NCBI GenBank assembly: GCA_024280675.1 | Contig: JAJRPT010000109.1 | Coordinates: forward strand, 1-23,430 | Length of the DNA stretch: 23,430 nucleotides | DNA from: Bacteroidota bacterium | GTDB taxonomy: Bacteria; Bacteroidota; Ignavibacteria; Kapaibacteriales; UBA2268 | Reading direction: 5' to 3' | In this document: positions 6,839 through 14,629 of the stretch, in pieces | How the letters are laid out: each line of letters begins with the position of its first letter | Numbering within the stretch: position 1 is the first letter of the stretch | The notes under the pieces: generated by a model | What the model was told of the DNA's origin: nothing | The model's input: the letters and a program-made list of their open reading frames with translations, nothing else | Databases searched by the model: none | Translations under genes and position numbers: made by a program

Positions 6839-7042
6839 ATGAAAAAAATATTGGTGCTACTACTATCGACTACTTTCTTAGTTCTTGCCTTCGGCTCGTC
6901 ACACACTTGTACTGCTGGGGAAAGCTCTGAGCAAATTATAAGAAATATTGAAAGAACAATTCAATTACAATTCGAGCAAGCAAGTGAGTTGCAGGAAATA
7001 AAAAATGCTGAGCTGTCTGCTGAGAATGCTATCAGAAAATAG
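6839..7042 (+). CDS. Small exported protein, 67 aa, unknown
   Basis: MKKILVLLLSTTFLVLAFGS is a clear N-terminal export signal or membrane anchor. About 40 residues of charged, coiled-coil-like sequence follow (SSEQIIRNIERTIQLQFEQ and onward). The Cys after the hydrophobic core lacks a proper lipobox, so a lipoprotein is unlikely. I choose the ATG at 6839; a GTG four codons earlier is possible. A strong terminator follows, so it is transcribed on its own. No family recognised. Confidence 0.6.
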   Translation: MKKILVLLLSTTFLVLAFGSSHTCTAGESSEQIIRNIERTIQLQFEQASELQEIKNAELSAENAIRK

Positions 7043-7071
7043 TTCTTAATCAACATTTATTATTATTATTT

Positions 7072-7105
7072 AAAACCCTCTTTTATTAGTAAAAGAGGGT
7101 TTTTT
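7072..7105 (+). terminator. Strong intrinsic terminator after the small exported protein
   Basis: AAAACCCTCTTTT (7072-7084) pairs perfectly with AAAAGAGGGTTTT after a six-base loop and runs into T6. The A-rich left flank means it could also work on the minus strand. Confidence 0.85.
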
Positions 7106-7131
7106 ATATTTTACAAATTATTTAAAAATGC

Positions 7132-7167
7132 TTTTGTTTATCTAAGCAATCGCATGCTTTATATTGC
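7132..7167 (+). promoter_or_regulatory. Possible promoter of the GH108 gene
   Basis: TTTTG at 7132-7136 and TATATTGC at 7160-7167 resemble the Bacteroidota promoter arrangement, with 23 bases between. A similar TATCTTGC box precedes the next gene. Confidence 0.3.
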
Positions 7168-7206
7168 CGCTTCTCAAAATTATAAACAATTAATAAGGGC
7201 AGAAAT

Positions 7207-7746
7207 ATGGCAGACTTCCAAAGGGCACTCAGTAAATTATTAGAAAATGAAGGAGGCTGGGCTGATGACCCATCTGATGGTGGAGGAGAAACCTACAAAG
7301 GAATCTCAACAAAGTATTTTAGCAAATGGGATGGTTGGGAAATTATCCAAAGAATGAAAAATGAAAATGACTTCCCAGAAAATCTTCAAGAAAATATTGA
7401 ACTAAGTAAGGACGTAGAATTGTTTTATAAAATAAATTTCTGGAATAAATTAAAAGCAGACAAAATTGAAAAACATAATATTGCAGAGTCAATATTTGAT
7501 TTTGCAGTAAATACAGGGGTTAGAACCAGCGTTATTCTTGCTCAAAGGGTTTTGGGAGTTGCCCACGACGGAGTCATTGGTCAAAAGACATTAGCAAAAT
7601 TGAACTCAATACCAGAAATTAATTTTATTAACTCATTTGCACTACAAAAAATTAACAGGTATTTGGCGATTTGCAAGAAGAATAAAAAAAATAGGAAATT
7701 CTTTTTTGGCTGGATTAATAGAAGTCTCAGAGATCTTGTTTTATAG
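7207..7746 (+). CDS. GH108 phage-type N-acetylmuramidase (endolysin-like)
   Basis: The 179-aa protein carries the glycosyl hydrolase 108 signature (PF05838) at its N-terminus: LLENEGGWADDPSDGGGETY, with Glu15 of the EGG motif as the expected catalytic acid. The C-terminal half has the associated peptidoglycan-binding fold, with FDFAVNTGVRTSVILAQRVLG and DGVIGQKTLAKLNSI. These enzymes cut the glycan chain of peptidoglycan and are usually phage endolysins. There is no signal peptide, holin or other phage gene nearby. The terminus (KKNKKNRKFFFGWINRSLRD) is strongly basic. It is probably a domesticated or stranded lysis gene; the small exported protein upstream could be a partner but is separately terminated. 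Confidence 0.85.
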   Translation: MADFQRALSKLLENEGGWADDPSDGGGETYKGISTKYFSKWDGWEIIQRMKNENDFPENLQENIELSKDVELFYKINFWNKLKADKIEKHNIAESIFDFAVNTGVRTSVILAQRVLGVAHDGVIGQKTLAKLNSIPEINFINSFALQKINRYLAICKKNKKNRKFFFGWINRSLRDLVL

Positions 7747-7748
7747 AT

Positions 7749-7782
7749 TTTGAAAAATATTATTCCAAGTTTGCTATCTTGC
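7749..7782 (+). promoter_or_regulatory. Possible leaderless promoter of the synthase gene
   Basis: TTTG at 7749-7752 and TATCTTGC at 7775-7782 are 22 bases apart. The ATG begins eight bases after the -7-like box, about where transcription would start. With no Shine-Dalgarno site before the ATG, a leaderless mRNA is possible. Confidence 0.3.
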
Positions 7783-7789
7783 AGAACAA

Positions 7790-8668
7790 ATGAAAACCTT
7801 AACAGCAAATATCTTAGCAGAGATTGAGGGTGTGACCCCGCCCAAGACTCAGAAATCAAATTTCCTGTATTCATTCTCTTTTCTGTCCAAGGAAAAAAGA
7901 TTGGCAATCTCGTCCATTTATGTTCTCTTTGATTATATTGACAATATCGTCGATTCTAGTCCAAATGATGCTGAAGCGGTGATTGAAGAGAAAATGAAAA
8001 GATTAGATTTCTGGGAAAATAAAGTGGCACAACTCTTTGATAATAATAATATAGACGAGCTTGAACAATTAAGCCGTGCTATTGAAAGATTTGAATTGCC
8101 AAAACAATATTTTATGACGCTGATTGGTGGGTGTCGTGGGGATTTGAAAAGAAATCGATACCAAACATTTGATGAGCTGAAGCAGTATTGCTATCAAGTG
8201 GCATCGGTTGTCGGGCTGACATGTATTGAAATATTTGGTTACAAGCACGAAGAAACGAAAAATTATGCAATAAACCTTGGTTATGCACTTCAGCTTACAA
8301 ATATATTGCGGGATGTGAAGGGGGATATGGAACGGGGCTATATTTATTTGCCCGCCGAGGATATGAAAAGATTTGGCTACTCGGAAATGGATTTGAAAAA
8401 TAATGTGTACAATGAAAACTTCATCCAACTGATGAGCTTTGAGCTTGCAAGAGCAAGGGATTATTACCACAAGGCACGCTCTTTTTTGTCCTCGACAGAC
8501 AGACCAGAAATGATAGCTGCCGCAATAATGGATGAGATTTATTACCGCTTGCTTGAGAAAATAGAGTTGAATGATTATAATGTTTTTGATGAAAAAATCA
8601 GAGTGTCGAGCTCACATAAATTGATGATTGCCATAAAACAATGGCTTGCAATTAAGTTGTTTGTTTAA
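7790..8668 (+). CDS. Squalene/phytoene synthase family protein (HpnD-like)
   Basis: The 292-aa product belongs to the trans-isoprenyl diphosphate synthase head-to-head family (SQS_PSY). The first Asp-rich motif is D51NIVD55, and the second is D175VKGD179 within the LTNILRDVKGDMERG segment, followed by GYIYLP. GGCRGDLKRNRY between them is also typical. The family condenses two prenyl diphosphates to presqualene diphosphate (HpnD) or phytoene (CrtB). The first motif has Asn where many members have Asp, but the DxxxD spacing needed for Mg2+ binding is kept. No HpnC, HpnE, desaturase or hopene cyclase gene is in the window, so the product cannot be decided; HpnD seems slightly more likely. Confidence 0.85.
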   Translation: MKTLTANILAEIEGVTPPKTQKSNFLYSFSFLSKEKRLAISSIYVLFDYIDNIVDSSPNDAEAVIEEKMKRLDFWENKVAQLFDNNNIDELEQLSRAIERFELPKQYFMTLIGGCRGDLKRNRYQTFDELKQYCYQVASVVGLTCIEIFGYKHEETKNYAINLGYALQLTNILRDVKGDMERGYIYLPAEDMKRFGYSEMDLKNNVYNENFIQLMSFELARARDYYHKARSFLSSTDRPEMIAAAIMDEIYYRLLEKIELNDYNVFDEKIRVSSSHKLMIAIKQWLAIKLFV

Positions 8669-8749
8669 TTTTTTTTCAAAATTATTTCTTTTATTAGTTT
8701 ATTTTTTTTAATTTTACTCTTCAGCAGCATAAAAAAATAGGAACAAATC

Positions 8750-10087
8750 ATGTTAAGAAGACTTATTCTTCTGGCTTCGCTTGTTTTGTTTGGGCAAGTA
8801 AATGGGGACTTATTTGCACAAAATAACGAAAACAGCGGTGGCGAGACTCTGGGCAAAAGCAGTAAAATTTATTCAAAGGCAATGAGCGAGACTTTCCTCT
8901 CCAATTTTTCGCCAAGCGATAGTGTGGCTTCCAGAAAAGAGCTAACTCGTGATATATCAAGAGTTTTCAAATATGCACGCATGGGTAAGGCTCAGTTTTC
9001 AATCGCTCTTTATTCGCTTGATTCAAAAGAATTTGTTTATAAGAGAAATTTCAAACAAGCTCTCACACCTGCCTCGCTTACGAAATTATTTACAAGCTAT
9101 TTAGCATTTTCCTCACTTGGTTCTGAGCATGAGCTAGCAACAACAATTTGGGCCGATGACACCGATTTGAGCGACAATATAATTGATGGCAATCTCTATT
9201 TTGTTGGAACCGGTGACGCACTCTTTGACAAAAAAGAGCTTGATACACTGTTCTCACTTATTAAAAAACGTGGAATCAAAGAGGTTAAAGGCGATGTGGT
9301 AATTGACCAATCCTATTTCGATGGAGAATATGATCGCTTTCACTACAGTGGAGACAGGGACAGAGTACAGAATCTTGCACCAATCCTTCCCTTTTCTGTA
9401 TCACGAAAAGCATCGACTAAGTCTGGGAATTTGATAGTAAAAATATTGAAGAAGTATGGGATAAAGTTTGGCGGAAAGGTCGAAAGATGTGAATTGCCTC
9501 TTTATGACCACGATAAAAAACTTTTGAAAGTTGCAGAGTTCAAAAGATTGCTCAAAGAATTAATCAAGGTAACAAACAAGAGATCTGACAATTTCGTTGC
9601 CGAGCATATTTATAAAATAAACGGAGCAAACAACGACAGATTCCCTGGAGAAAATGCAGTTGGCTCTGCGGATTTACTCTACAGACTTTTGGATTCTCTT
9701 TCAATCTCATTTGAATCTTGTGAGATTAATGACGGCAGTGGTCTTTCACGCCGGAATCTACTGACAACAGAAAGTATTGCATTACTTTTAGAGGCCGCCG
9801 ACCATAGTAATTTTAGTGAAGATTTCCAGAATACTTTGTCTGTGGCAGGATATGATGGAACTCTAAAAGGAAGAATGGTGATGGGCTTGTCTAAGGAAAA
9901 TTTCCGTGGCAAAACAGGTACACTCAGAAATGTATCTGGTTTGGCTGGCTTTGTGAATTCGCTTGACGGAGAAAGATTTGCCATTGCAATGATTTTCAAC
10001 GGAAACAATGTGAAATATTATAAGCAACTAGAAGATGAGGTAATTGAGTCAGTTGCTGGCTTTTTTTATTTTAATGCTATAAATTAG
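8750..10087 (+). CDS. dacB: D-alanyl-D-alanine carboxypeptidase/endopeptidase PBP4
   Basis: A 445-aa peptidase-family S13 penicillin-binding protein that trims or cleaves peptidoglycan cross-links in the periplasm. A signal peptide occupies about residues 1-24. The three active-site motifs are present: S109LTK112, S279DN281 and K388TG390. An inserted domain lies between the first two, as in the family. Length is slightly below that of E. coli DacB. AGGAA lies upstream of the ATG. Its TAG stop overlaps the GTG start of the permease gene by one base, implying translational coupling. The GH108 lysozyme a kilobase upstream is also a peptidoglycan enzyme, but no operon link is evident. Confidence 0.92.
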   Translation: MLRRLILLASLVLFGQVNGDLFAQNNENSGGETLGKSSKIYSKAMSETFLSNFSPSDSVASRKELTRDISRVFKYARMGKAQFSIALYSLDSKEFVYKRNFKQALTPASLTKLFTSYLAFSSLGSEHELATTIWADDTDLSDNIIDGNLYFVGTGDALFDKKELDTLFSLIKKRGIKEVKGDVVIDQSYFDGEYDRFHYSGDRDRVQNLAPILPFSVSRKASTKSGNLIVKILKKYGIKFGGKVERCELPLYDHDKKLLKVAEFKRLLKELIKVTNKRSDNFVAEHIYKINGANNDRFPGENAVGSADLLYRLLDSLSISFESCEINDGSGLSRRNLLTTESIALLLEAADHSNFSEDFQNTLSVAGYDGTLKGRMVMGLSKENFRGKTGTLRNVSGLAGFVNSLDGERFAIAMIFNGNNVKYYKQLEDEVIESVAGFFYFNAIN

Positions 10088-10884
10088 TGAAGTCATTCCG
10101 AACATATTCTTTTCTTTCCATTGTTGCACTTGTTCAGCTAGCTCCATTGTTAATAATGTTCTACATCTCGCTCATTGTGAGTGGAAGTCCTAGTTCTACA
10201 CATTGGTTTATTTTTTCTCTTCAAAATTATATAGACTTACTAGGGTCTGATCGTTTTGATATTTATTTCCTAAATTCATTAGTTGTTGGTGTGGTGGTAA
10301 CGGCTGGGAACTTACTTTTTTGTTTGAGTGCTGGTTATGCACTGGCAAGAGGTAAGAACAGATTGATTGCTCTTTGCTTTATGTCTGTGGTTGGAGTGCT
10401 TATGATTCCAGCACATGTTGTGATGATTCCATTGTATCAGGAAATGGTGGCTTTTGGTTGGCTCAATACTTATTGGGCATTGATTGTTCCGTGGTTGGTT
10501 TCTCCTTTTGGGATTTATCTTGTGAGGCAATACATAGAATCACTTCCGCCTGATATTGAGGATGCTGCACGAATTGATGGAGCCGGCGAGTTTAGAATAC
10601 TGTTCACTATAGTGGCACCTCTGGCAAAACCAATTCTCACAGTTTTAGGGATTTATATTTTCTTGGCTAATTGGAATTCGTTTCTTTTCCCATTTATTTT
10701 CACCAACGACGAATCGGTTCGGACATTGCCAGTTGGTTTGGCATTTTATTTGGGCAAACAATCTATTGATTGGGGGCATTTAATGGCTGGTGCGTCACTT
10801 TCGGCTGTTCCGATTATTATCATTTTCCTTATTTTCCAGAATAAGATTATCGATGGTCTAGCCCATGGTGCGTTAAAGGATTGA
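10087..10884 (+). CDS. Carbohydrate ABC transporter permease (MalG/UgpE type), lone subunit
   Basis: The 265-aa membrane protein has about six hydrophobic segments and the permease EAA loop, DIEDAARIDGAGEFRILFTI, which docks with the ATPase subunit. NSLVVGVVVT and FLANWNSFLFPFIF are typical of the second permease of sugar importers. It normally works with a MalF-type permease, an ATPase and a binding protein; none is encoded here. The start is GTG, overlapping the dacB stop by one base, with no separate Shine-Dalgarno site, so translation is probably coupled to dacB. Substrate cannot be told. Confidence 0.88.
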   Translation: MKSFRTYSFLSIVALVQLAPLLIMFYISLIVSGSPSSTHWFIFSLQNYIDLLGSDRFDIYFLNSLVVGVVVTAGNLLFCLSAGYALARGKNRLIALCFMSVVGVLMIPAHVVMIPLYQEMVAFGWLNTYWALIVPWLVSPFGIYLVRQYIESLPPDIEDAARIDGAGEFRILFTIVAPLAKPILTVLGIYIFLANWNSFLFPFIFTNDESVRTLPVGLAFYLGKQSIDWGHLMAGASLSAVPIIIIFLIFQNKIIDGLAHGALKD

Positions 10885-10951
10885 TTATTTTCTATATTTT
10901 CCTTATCTTCACATTTCGCCTTTGATTACTTTATACGAGATTGGTATTTGA

Positions 10952-11911
10952 ATGAAGTCATACCTTGATTTGGCAAAAGATGATATTGTTTCAAGTGCTT
11001 TGGCTAGTGGTTTTTTTGAGGTGAGGCTTGCCAAAGCTCAGAGCTTGGATGCCGAACTTCTGAGATTAAAGCACTGGCTTGATAGTGGAAATCATGCCGA
11101 TATGAAGTGGATGGAGATTAATCCAGAAAAAAGATGTGACCCAAGACTTTTGCTAGAAAACTGTAAGTCTGTGATTGTTCTTGCGGCTTCCTATTATTCA
11201 CCTGAAGAATATCAAAATGATGTGGGCTTGGGCAAAGTTGCACGTTATGCTTGGGGAGGAGATTATCACAAAGTCCTTTCCAAGAAAATGAAAAAATTGC
11301 TGGCTGGATTCAAAGAAGATTATCCAGATTATGAATTCAAGGCATACACCGATACAGCTCCAATTTTGGAGAGGGCTTGGGCAGAACAATCTGGAATTGG
11401 ATGGAGGGGCAAACACAGTTTAATTATTAATAGGAAGAGAGGTTCGTATTTTTTCTTGTCTATTATATTGACTACTATGGATCTTGAGTCTGATTTGCCT
11501 GACAAGGATAGATGTGGGAAATGCACAAAGTGTATTGACGCTTGCCCGAGCGGAGCGATTATAGCTCAAAAGCAAGTGGATGCAAGAAAATGTATTTCAT
11601 ATTGGACTATTGAATCAAAATCTGAATTCTTTCCAGAGAATATTGAAAATAATTTAAGTGGCAGGATTTTCGGATGTGATATTTGCCAAGAAGTCTGCCC
11701 ATGGAACAATCACAGGACATCAGTCGCTGAGATACCAGAATTTATAGGGGATAACAAAGAGTTGAACATAGATGAATTGATAGAAATGGATGAGGCCTAC
11801 TACCGCAGTTTAACAGATGGGACTTCATTAAAAAGAGCAAAACTAAAGGGACTCAAAAGAAATGCTAAGGCTTTGGGAAAATATTGGGACGGGAAAAACG
11901 GATATGAATAA
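10952..11911 (+). CDS. queG: Epoxyqueuosine reductase
   Basis: QueG performs the last step of queuosine synthesis, reducing epoxyqueuosine in tRNA with a cobalamin cofactor and two 4Fe-4S clusters. The 319-aa protein shows the N-terminal cobalamin-binding reductase region, including AYTDTAPILERAWAEQSGIGW, which is highly characteristic. The ferredoxin-like motif has Cys188, 191, 194 and 198, and the second set has Cys242, 245 and 249 (CDICQEVCPWN). It is slightly shorter than members that carry a C-terminal HEAT repeat region. It lies 67 bases after the permease gene with no terminator between. Confidence 0.95.
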   Translation: MKSYLDLAKDDIVSSALASGFFEVRLAKAQSLDAELLRLKHWLDSGNHADMKWMEINPEKRCDPRLLLENCKSVIVLAASYYSPEEYQNDVGLGKVARYAWGGDYHKVLSKKMKKLLAGFKEDYPDYEFKAYTDTAPILERAWAEQSGIGWRGKHSLIINRKRGSYFFLSIILTTMDLESDLPDKDRCGKCTKCIDACPSGAIIAQKQVDARKCISYWTIESKSEFFPENIENNLSGRIFGCDICQEVCPWNNHRTSVAEIPEFIGDNKELNIDELIEMDEAYYRSLTDGTSLKRAKLKGLKRNAKALGKYWDGKNGYE

Positions 11912-11991
11912 AAAAATATAAATAAAAGAAAGATGAGTGTAATTCGTTTCACTTGGAATAAATAAAAATATAATAATAATAAAGGAAAACT

Positions 11992-12936
11992 ATGAGTAAA
12001 CATTTCAAAGTAATAATTATCGGCTCAGGACCGGCGGGCTTCACGGCTGCCATTTACACCTCACGTGCAAATTTAGAAACCGCAGTATTCGAGGGGCAAC
12101 AACCTGGCGGACAACTTACAATTACCACAGATGTGGAGAATTTCCCAGGTTATCCAGAAGGAGTTTTGGGTCCGGAAATGATGGATCAGTTCAGAGTGCA
12201 AGCAACTCGTTTTGGAGCAAAAACAATTTACGAGACGATTAATAAAGTTGATTTTTCGGAGCGCCCTCTCAGAATGTGGTCGGAAAAAGAAGAATACTCG
12301 GCCGATGCCGTGATTATTTCGACTGGTGCGACAGCCCGCCTTCTGGGGACTGAAAGTGAAACAAAATATTGGGGTGCGGGAATTTCGGCATGTGCTACTT
12401 GCGACGGCTTCTTCTTTCGTGGTGAGAAAAATGTATTGGTAATCGGGGGCGGAGATTCGGCAATGGAAGAGGCTATTTACCTCACTAATTTTGCAGAAAA
12501 TGTGACATTGATAAATCGTAGCGAAAAGTTTAGGTCTTCAAAAATAATGTTGGAAAGAGCTCAGAAGCATCCAAAAATTGACATAATCGCAAACCATACC
12601 ATTGAAGAATTCTTGGGGACAGAGGAAAAAGGAATAAAAAAATTGACTGGTGTTCGTCTCAAAAATTCAAGCACTGGCGAAACTAGAGAAGTCGAAGCAG
12701 GCGGTGCTTTTCTTGCAATCGGGCATATCCCAAACACGAAAATATTTAAAGGAATAATTGACCTTGACAAAGAAAATTATATAATCACTAAAGGAAAATC
12801 TACCAACACGAACATCGAAGGAGTTTTTGCTTGCGGAGATGTGATGGACCATACCTACCGGCAAGCAGTCACTGCAGCAGGTACTGGATGCTCGGCCGCC
12901 ATTGATGCCGAACGCTGGTTAAGTGAGAATTCTTGA
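11992..12936 (+). CDS. trxB: Thioredoxin-disulfide reductase
   Basis: A 314-aa FAD enzyme that passes electrons from NADPH to thioredoxin in the cytoplasm. Visible are the FAD-binding GSGPAGFTAAIYTSRA near the N-terminus, the redox-active C134ATC137 followed by DGFFF, the NADPH-binding GGGDSAMEEA, and the C-terminal FACGDVMD. AGGAAAA lies just before the ATG. The gene follows queG after 80 bases of AT-rich DNA without a clear terminator. Confidence 0.96.
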   Translation: MSKHFKVIIIGSGPAGFTAAIYTSRANLETAVFEGQQPGGQLTITTDVENFPGYPEGVLGPEMMDQFRVQATRFGAKTIYETINKVDFSERPLRMWSEKEEYSADAVIISTGATARLLGTESETKYWGAGISACATCDGFFFRGEKNVLVIGGGDSAMEEAIYLTNFAENVTLINRSEKFRSSKIMLERAQKHPKIDIIANHTIEEFLGTEEKGIKKLTGVRLKNSSTGETREVEAGGAFLAIGHIPNTKIFKGIIDLDKENYIITKGKSTNTNIEGVFACGDVMDHTYRQAVTAAGTGCSAAIDAERWLSENS

Positions 12937-12968
12937 ATGCTCAGAGGGTAATAATTTGGATTATACAT

Positions 12969-12976
12969 TATCTTTG
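12969..12976 (+). promoter_or_regulatory. -7 box upstream of tsaE
   Basis: TATCTTTG matches the Bacteroidota TAnnTTTG consensus and is well placed to drive tsaE and the hybrid-kinase gene. A small hairpin with a GAAA loop (12988-13005) would then lie in the 5' leader. A TTTG at the usual -33 spacing is not seen. Confidence 0.35.
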
Positions 12977-13040
12977 ACTAAGTTCAGATGTGCGAAAGCG
13001 TCATCTAAAATAAAATACACTATTTAAAAGAAGAAACAAA

Positions 13041-13493
13041 ATGCTACTAGAGAAAATTGTTAGTTCCAGCGAGCAACAGACAATCGAGCTTGGCAAGGAA
13101 TTTGCTAAGAGATTGGAGCTTGGGGATGTGGTTGCTTTTTTTGGTGATTTGGGGACTGGTAAAACTGAGTTTATTAAGGGAATATGTCAGTATTTTAAAG
13201 TTGAGGATTTGGTGACAAGCCCGACATTTACCATTATGAACCGTTACAGTGGTCTTAATCCCGATAGCGAAATTGCAATATTTCACATTGATCTCTACAG
13301 AATTACAAAGAAAGAAGAGCTTGGAAATATTGGTTTTGACGAATGTATGTATTCACCACATTCGATTAAACTTGTTGAATGGGCTGAGAATGCTTCGGGG
13401 ATGTTGCCTAAATCAATTTACTCTGTAAGGATTGTCGCCGACCCAAATGATGAGAACAAAAGGTATATTTCGATTGAAAGGGATTTTAAATAG
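13041..13493 (+). CDS. tsaE: tRNA threonylcarbamoyladenosine synthesis ATPase TsaE
   Basis: TsaE is the small ATPase that works with TsaD and TsaB to make t6A37 in tRNA. The 150-aa protein has the Walker A motif GDLGTGKT (residues 35-42), the TSPTFTIMNRY segment and the FHIDLYRI region followed by LVEWAE near residue 110, all diagnostic. It is followed after 12 bases by the receiver-kinase gene, so the two are probably one operon. Confidence 0.95.
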   Translation: MLLEKIVSSSEQQTIELGKEFAKRLELGDVVAFFGDLGTGKTEFIKGICQYFKVEDLVTSPTFTIMNRYSGLNPDSEIAIFHIDLYRITKKEELGNIGFDECMYSPHSIKLVEWAENASGMLPKSIYSVRIVADPNDENKRYISIERDFK

Positions 13494-13505
13494 TAATAAT
13501 TTAAT

Positions 13506-14615
13506 ATGAAGAAAATACTTGTAGTAGACGATGCTGAGTTTATTTTGGAGAGTACATCAACTCTCTTGGGTTTCGAGGGTTATGAGGTAATCACTGCAAA
13601 TGATGGCGTCGAAGGAGTCGATGCTGCATTTGAGCATTTGCCAGATTTAATCCTGTGCGATATATCAATGCCAAATCTCGACGGATATGGAGTTATCAAA
13701 CAAATTCGCAAAAATGATAAAACCATGTCTACACCATTTATTTTCCTTACCGCATTTACTGAAAAGCAAAACATGCGTCAAGGTATGGAGTTGGGGGCTG
13801 ATGACTTTTTGGTAAAGCCCTACACTCGTGATGAACTTCTGGCGGCAATCAACTCTCAATGGAAGAAGGGTAAAATCGTAGAAAAGAAAATCCAAGGAAA
13901 AGTGGAGGAAGTTGGGAAAAACCTAAATTATGCACTTCCTCACGAATTTAGAACGGTTATCAATCAAGTCAAGGGTTCGGCAAAAATAATGGGCGACGGA
14001 GCCGAGGGAATCAACCCAGATGAAGTTCGTGAACTTACAAAAGACATTGCACTTTCTTGTGACCGACTTCTTAGGATAACGGAAAACTTCTTGCTCTATG
14101 TCCGAATTGAGTCAATTGCCCAAAGCCCTAAGCAAAGGGATTCACTGCGTACTATGAAAACCGACGAACCAGGAGCCTTGCTCTATGACTTGCTTAGCAC
14201 CATTGCTATGAGATTTGAACGCTATGAGGATCTGAAAGTAGACAATGTGTTGGATGAGCTTTTTATTGAGATGTCCACAGAAAGTTTCCACAAAGTAATT
14301 GACGAGGTTGTAGATAATGCTTTTAAATTTTCTGAATCTAAAACCCCAATCCTCATTGATTCCTGGCTTGAAGGAGATTTGATGTGGATTAAAATAAGTG
14401 ATGAGGGTCGTGGAATGTCTAAGTATCAAATTGATAATATTGGCGCCTATCAACAATTCGAACGTGATATGTACGAGCAACAGGGCGTTGGTCTTGGGCT
14501 GGTGATTGCTAAAAGACTTGTAGAGCTTCACGATGGTAGTTTTGACATTGATAGCACTGAGGGCAAGGGTACTGTCATCACATTTTCGGTTTACCATCAG
14601 AAGATTGAGTATTAG
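13506..14615 (+). CDS. Soluble receiver-histidine kinase hybrid
   Basis: The 369-aa protein begins with a receiver domain (about residues 1-122) with acidic pair Asp8/Asp9, phospho-acceptor Asp52, Thr82 and Lys104. A helical dimerisation segment follows with His146 in LPHEFRT as the likely phosphorylated residue. The C-terminal ATPase domain has DEVVDNAFKFSES, DEGRGM and GVGLGLVIAKRL. There are no membrane segments, so it acts in the cytoplasm and likely receives phosphate from another kinase. Receiver-first, kinase-second order is the reverse of classical hybrid kinases. It lies 12 bases behind tsaE and ends 14 bases from the convergent addB-like gene; no terminator separates them. Confidence 0.9.
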   Translation: MKKILVVDDAEFILESTSTLLGFEGYEVITANDGVEGVDAAFEHLPDLILCDISMPNLDGYGVIKQIRKNDKTMSTPFIFLTAFTEKQNMRQGMELGADDFLVKPYTRDELLAAINSQWKKGKIVEKKIQGKVEEVGKNLNYALPHEFRTVINQVKGSAKIMGDGAEGINPDEVRELTKDIALSCDRLLRITENFLLYVRIESIAQSPKQRDSLRTMKTDEPGALLYDLLSTIAMRFERYEDLKVDNVLDELFIEMSTESFHKVIDEVVDNAFKFSESKTPILIDSWLEGDLMWIKISDEGRGMSKYQIDNIGAYQQFERDMYEQQGVGLGLVIAKRLVELHDGSFDIDSTEGKGTVITFSVYHQKIEY

Positions 14616-14629
14616 TTTTTATACAACAA

